A stretch of DNA of 6,611 nucleotides from an uncultured Bacteroidales bacterium (lineage in GTDB: Bacteria; Bacteroidota; Bacteroidia; Bacteroidales; Paludibacteraceae), in assembly GCA_946405045.1 (NCBI GenBank), contig CAMJFV010000104.1, positions 1-6,611 of the forward strand. The letters run 5' to 3'. The notes beneath the pieces are model-generated. The model searched no databases. It worked only from the letters and a program-made list of their open reading frames with translations, and was not told the origin of the DNA. Made by a program: the position numbers and the translations under genes. This document shows positions 6,004 through 6,611 of the stretch, piece by piece. Numbering within the stretch: the first letter of the stretch is position 1; each line of letters begins with the position of its first letter.

Positions 6004-6611
6004 ATGTTAGCAAAAAGAATTATTCCATGTCTCGACATCAAGGATGGTCAGACTGTGAAGGGTGTAAACTTCGTTAATATTCGTTCGGTGGGCGACCCTG
6101 TGGAACTTGGGGCTGAATACAGCCGTCTTGGCGCGGATGAACTTGTTTTCTTGGATATCACTGCGTCGCACGAGGGAAGAAAAACATTCAAGGATCTGGT
6201 CAGACGTATCGCTGAGAACATCAGTATCCCATTTACTGTGGGTGGAGGAATCCATGAGATTGGTGATGTCGACGCGTTGCTTTGTGCCGGCGCCGACAAG
6301 GTTTCCATCAACTCCGCCGCAATCAAGAATCCTGACCTTATAAGTGAGGTCGCGAAAGGATTCGGAAGCCAGGTATGTACTGTGGCTATAGATGCCAAAC
6401 TTGACGAGAGTGGAGAGTGGACATGCTATCTTAATGGCGGTCGCGTCGCTACAGACAAGAAACTTTTCGCTTGGGCTAAGGAGGCTCAGGAGAGAGGCGC
6501 TGGAGAGATCCTGTTCACAAGTATGAACCATGACGGAGTGAAGCAAGGTTTTGCCAACGATGCTTTGCGTGTATTGTCGGAAAGTTTGTCTATTCCTGTT
6601 ATCGCTTCGGG
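6004..6611 (+). CDS. hisF: Imidazole glycerol phosphate synthase, cyclase subunit HisF (partial, 3' end outside window)
   Basis: HisF is the (beta-alpha)8-barrel half of the enzyme. It combines PRFAR with ammonia from HisH to give imidazole glycerol phosphate and AICAR. The first 202 residues are present of a family length near 250, so about 50 residues are missing. The start MLAKRIIPCLDIKDG is typical, with catalytic D11. The second catalytic aspartate, D130, lies in VAIDAK (127-132). GDPVELG (30-36), FLDITAS (49-55), FTVGGGI (77-83), GADKVSINSAA (97-107) and TSMNHDG (172-178) all match HisF rather than the related isomerase HisA, which begins with a different IPAIDI-type strand. The ATG at 6004 lies 13 bases after the hisH stop, behind a weak purine-rich GCAGGG. 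The frame is open to the last base. Confidence 0.95.
   Translation, partial: MLAKRIIPCLDIKDGQTVKGVNFVNIRSVGDPVELGAEYSRLGADELVFLDITASHEGRKTFKDLVRRIAENISIPFTVGGGIHEIGDVDALLCAGADKVSINSAAIKNPDLISEVAKGFGSQVCTVAIDAKLDESGEWTCYLNGGRVATDKKLFAWAKEAQERGAGEILFTSMNHDGVKQGFANDALRVLSESLSIPVIAS

Noticed and set aside
6007..6546. Minus-strand and alternative-frame open frames over hisF
   Set aside because: They are shadows of the hisF frame, which carries all expected motifs.

Overview
The window looks like chromosomal DNA of a Bacteroidota member, most likely order Bacteroidales. The evidence is four promoters of the Bacteroidetes type (TTTG or TTCG, 19-20 bases, TAnnTTTG) with weak or absent Shine-Dalgarno sequences. 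The gene content agrees: a secreted C13 peptidase of the Bacteroidetes kind, and a surface protein with the HLPGxPS coiled-coil end common in that phylum. Genus cannot be fixed from this sequence.

Layout. Positions 1-1817 hold a minus-strand pair of secreted-protein genes: a 262-residue surface protein (1029-1817), then four bases later a legumain-like C13 cysteine peptidase that runs off the left edge. The peptidase is broken by a frameshift near 259-265. This separates the signal peptide and first half of the catalytic domain from the catalytic His and Cys, which remain intact in the other frame. A 382-base divergent regulatory region (1818-2199) separates this pair from mltG, a plus-strand cell-wall lytic transglycosylase (2200-3255). 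mltG converges on a minus-strand sodium-coupled amino-acid (NSS/SNF-type) transporter (3336-4727), with a large AT-rich hairpin made of 7-base units between them. Next come a 22-copy heptanucleotide array (4823-4976), a tRNA-Ser(GCU) with its own promoter and terminator (5061-5221), and a pair of REP-like hairpins (5228-5327). Last are hisH and the start of hisF, the two subunits of imidazole glycerol phosphate synthase, in one transcription unit that leaves the window at the right.

How the genes relate. HisH and HisF form one enzyme: HisH releases ammonia from glutamine and HisF uses it to close the imidazole ring, also yielding AICAR for purine synthesis. The two secreted-protein genes are probably co-transcribed, but a shared function is only a guess. 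mltG, the transporter and the tRNA are unlinked housekeeping functions.

I see no clear new defence or mobile system. The most unusual content is the broken peptidase and the intergenic repeats. Three different repeat families occupy successive gaps, and two of them share a 7-base unit length.
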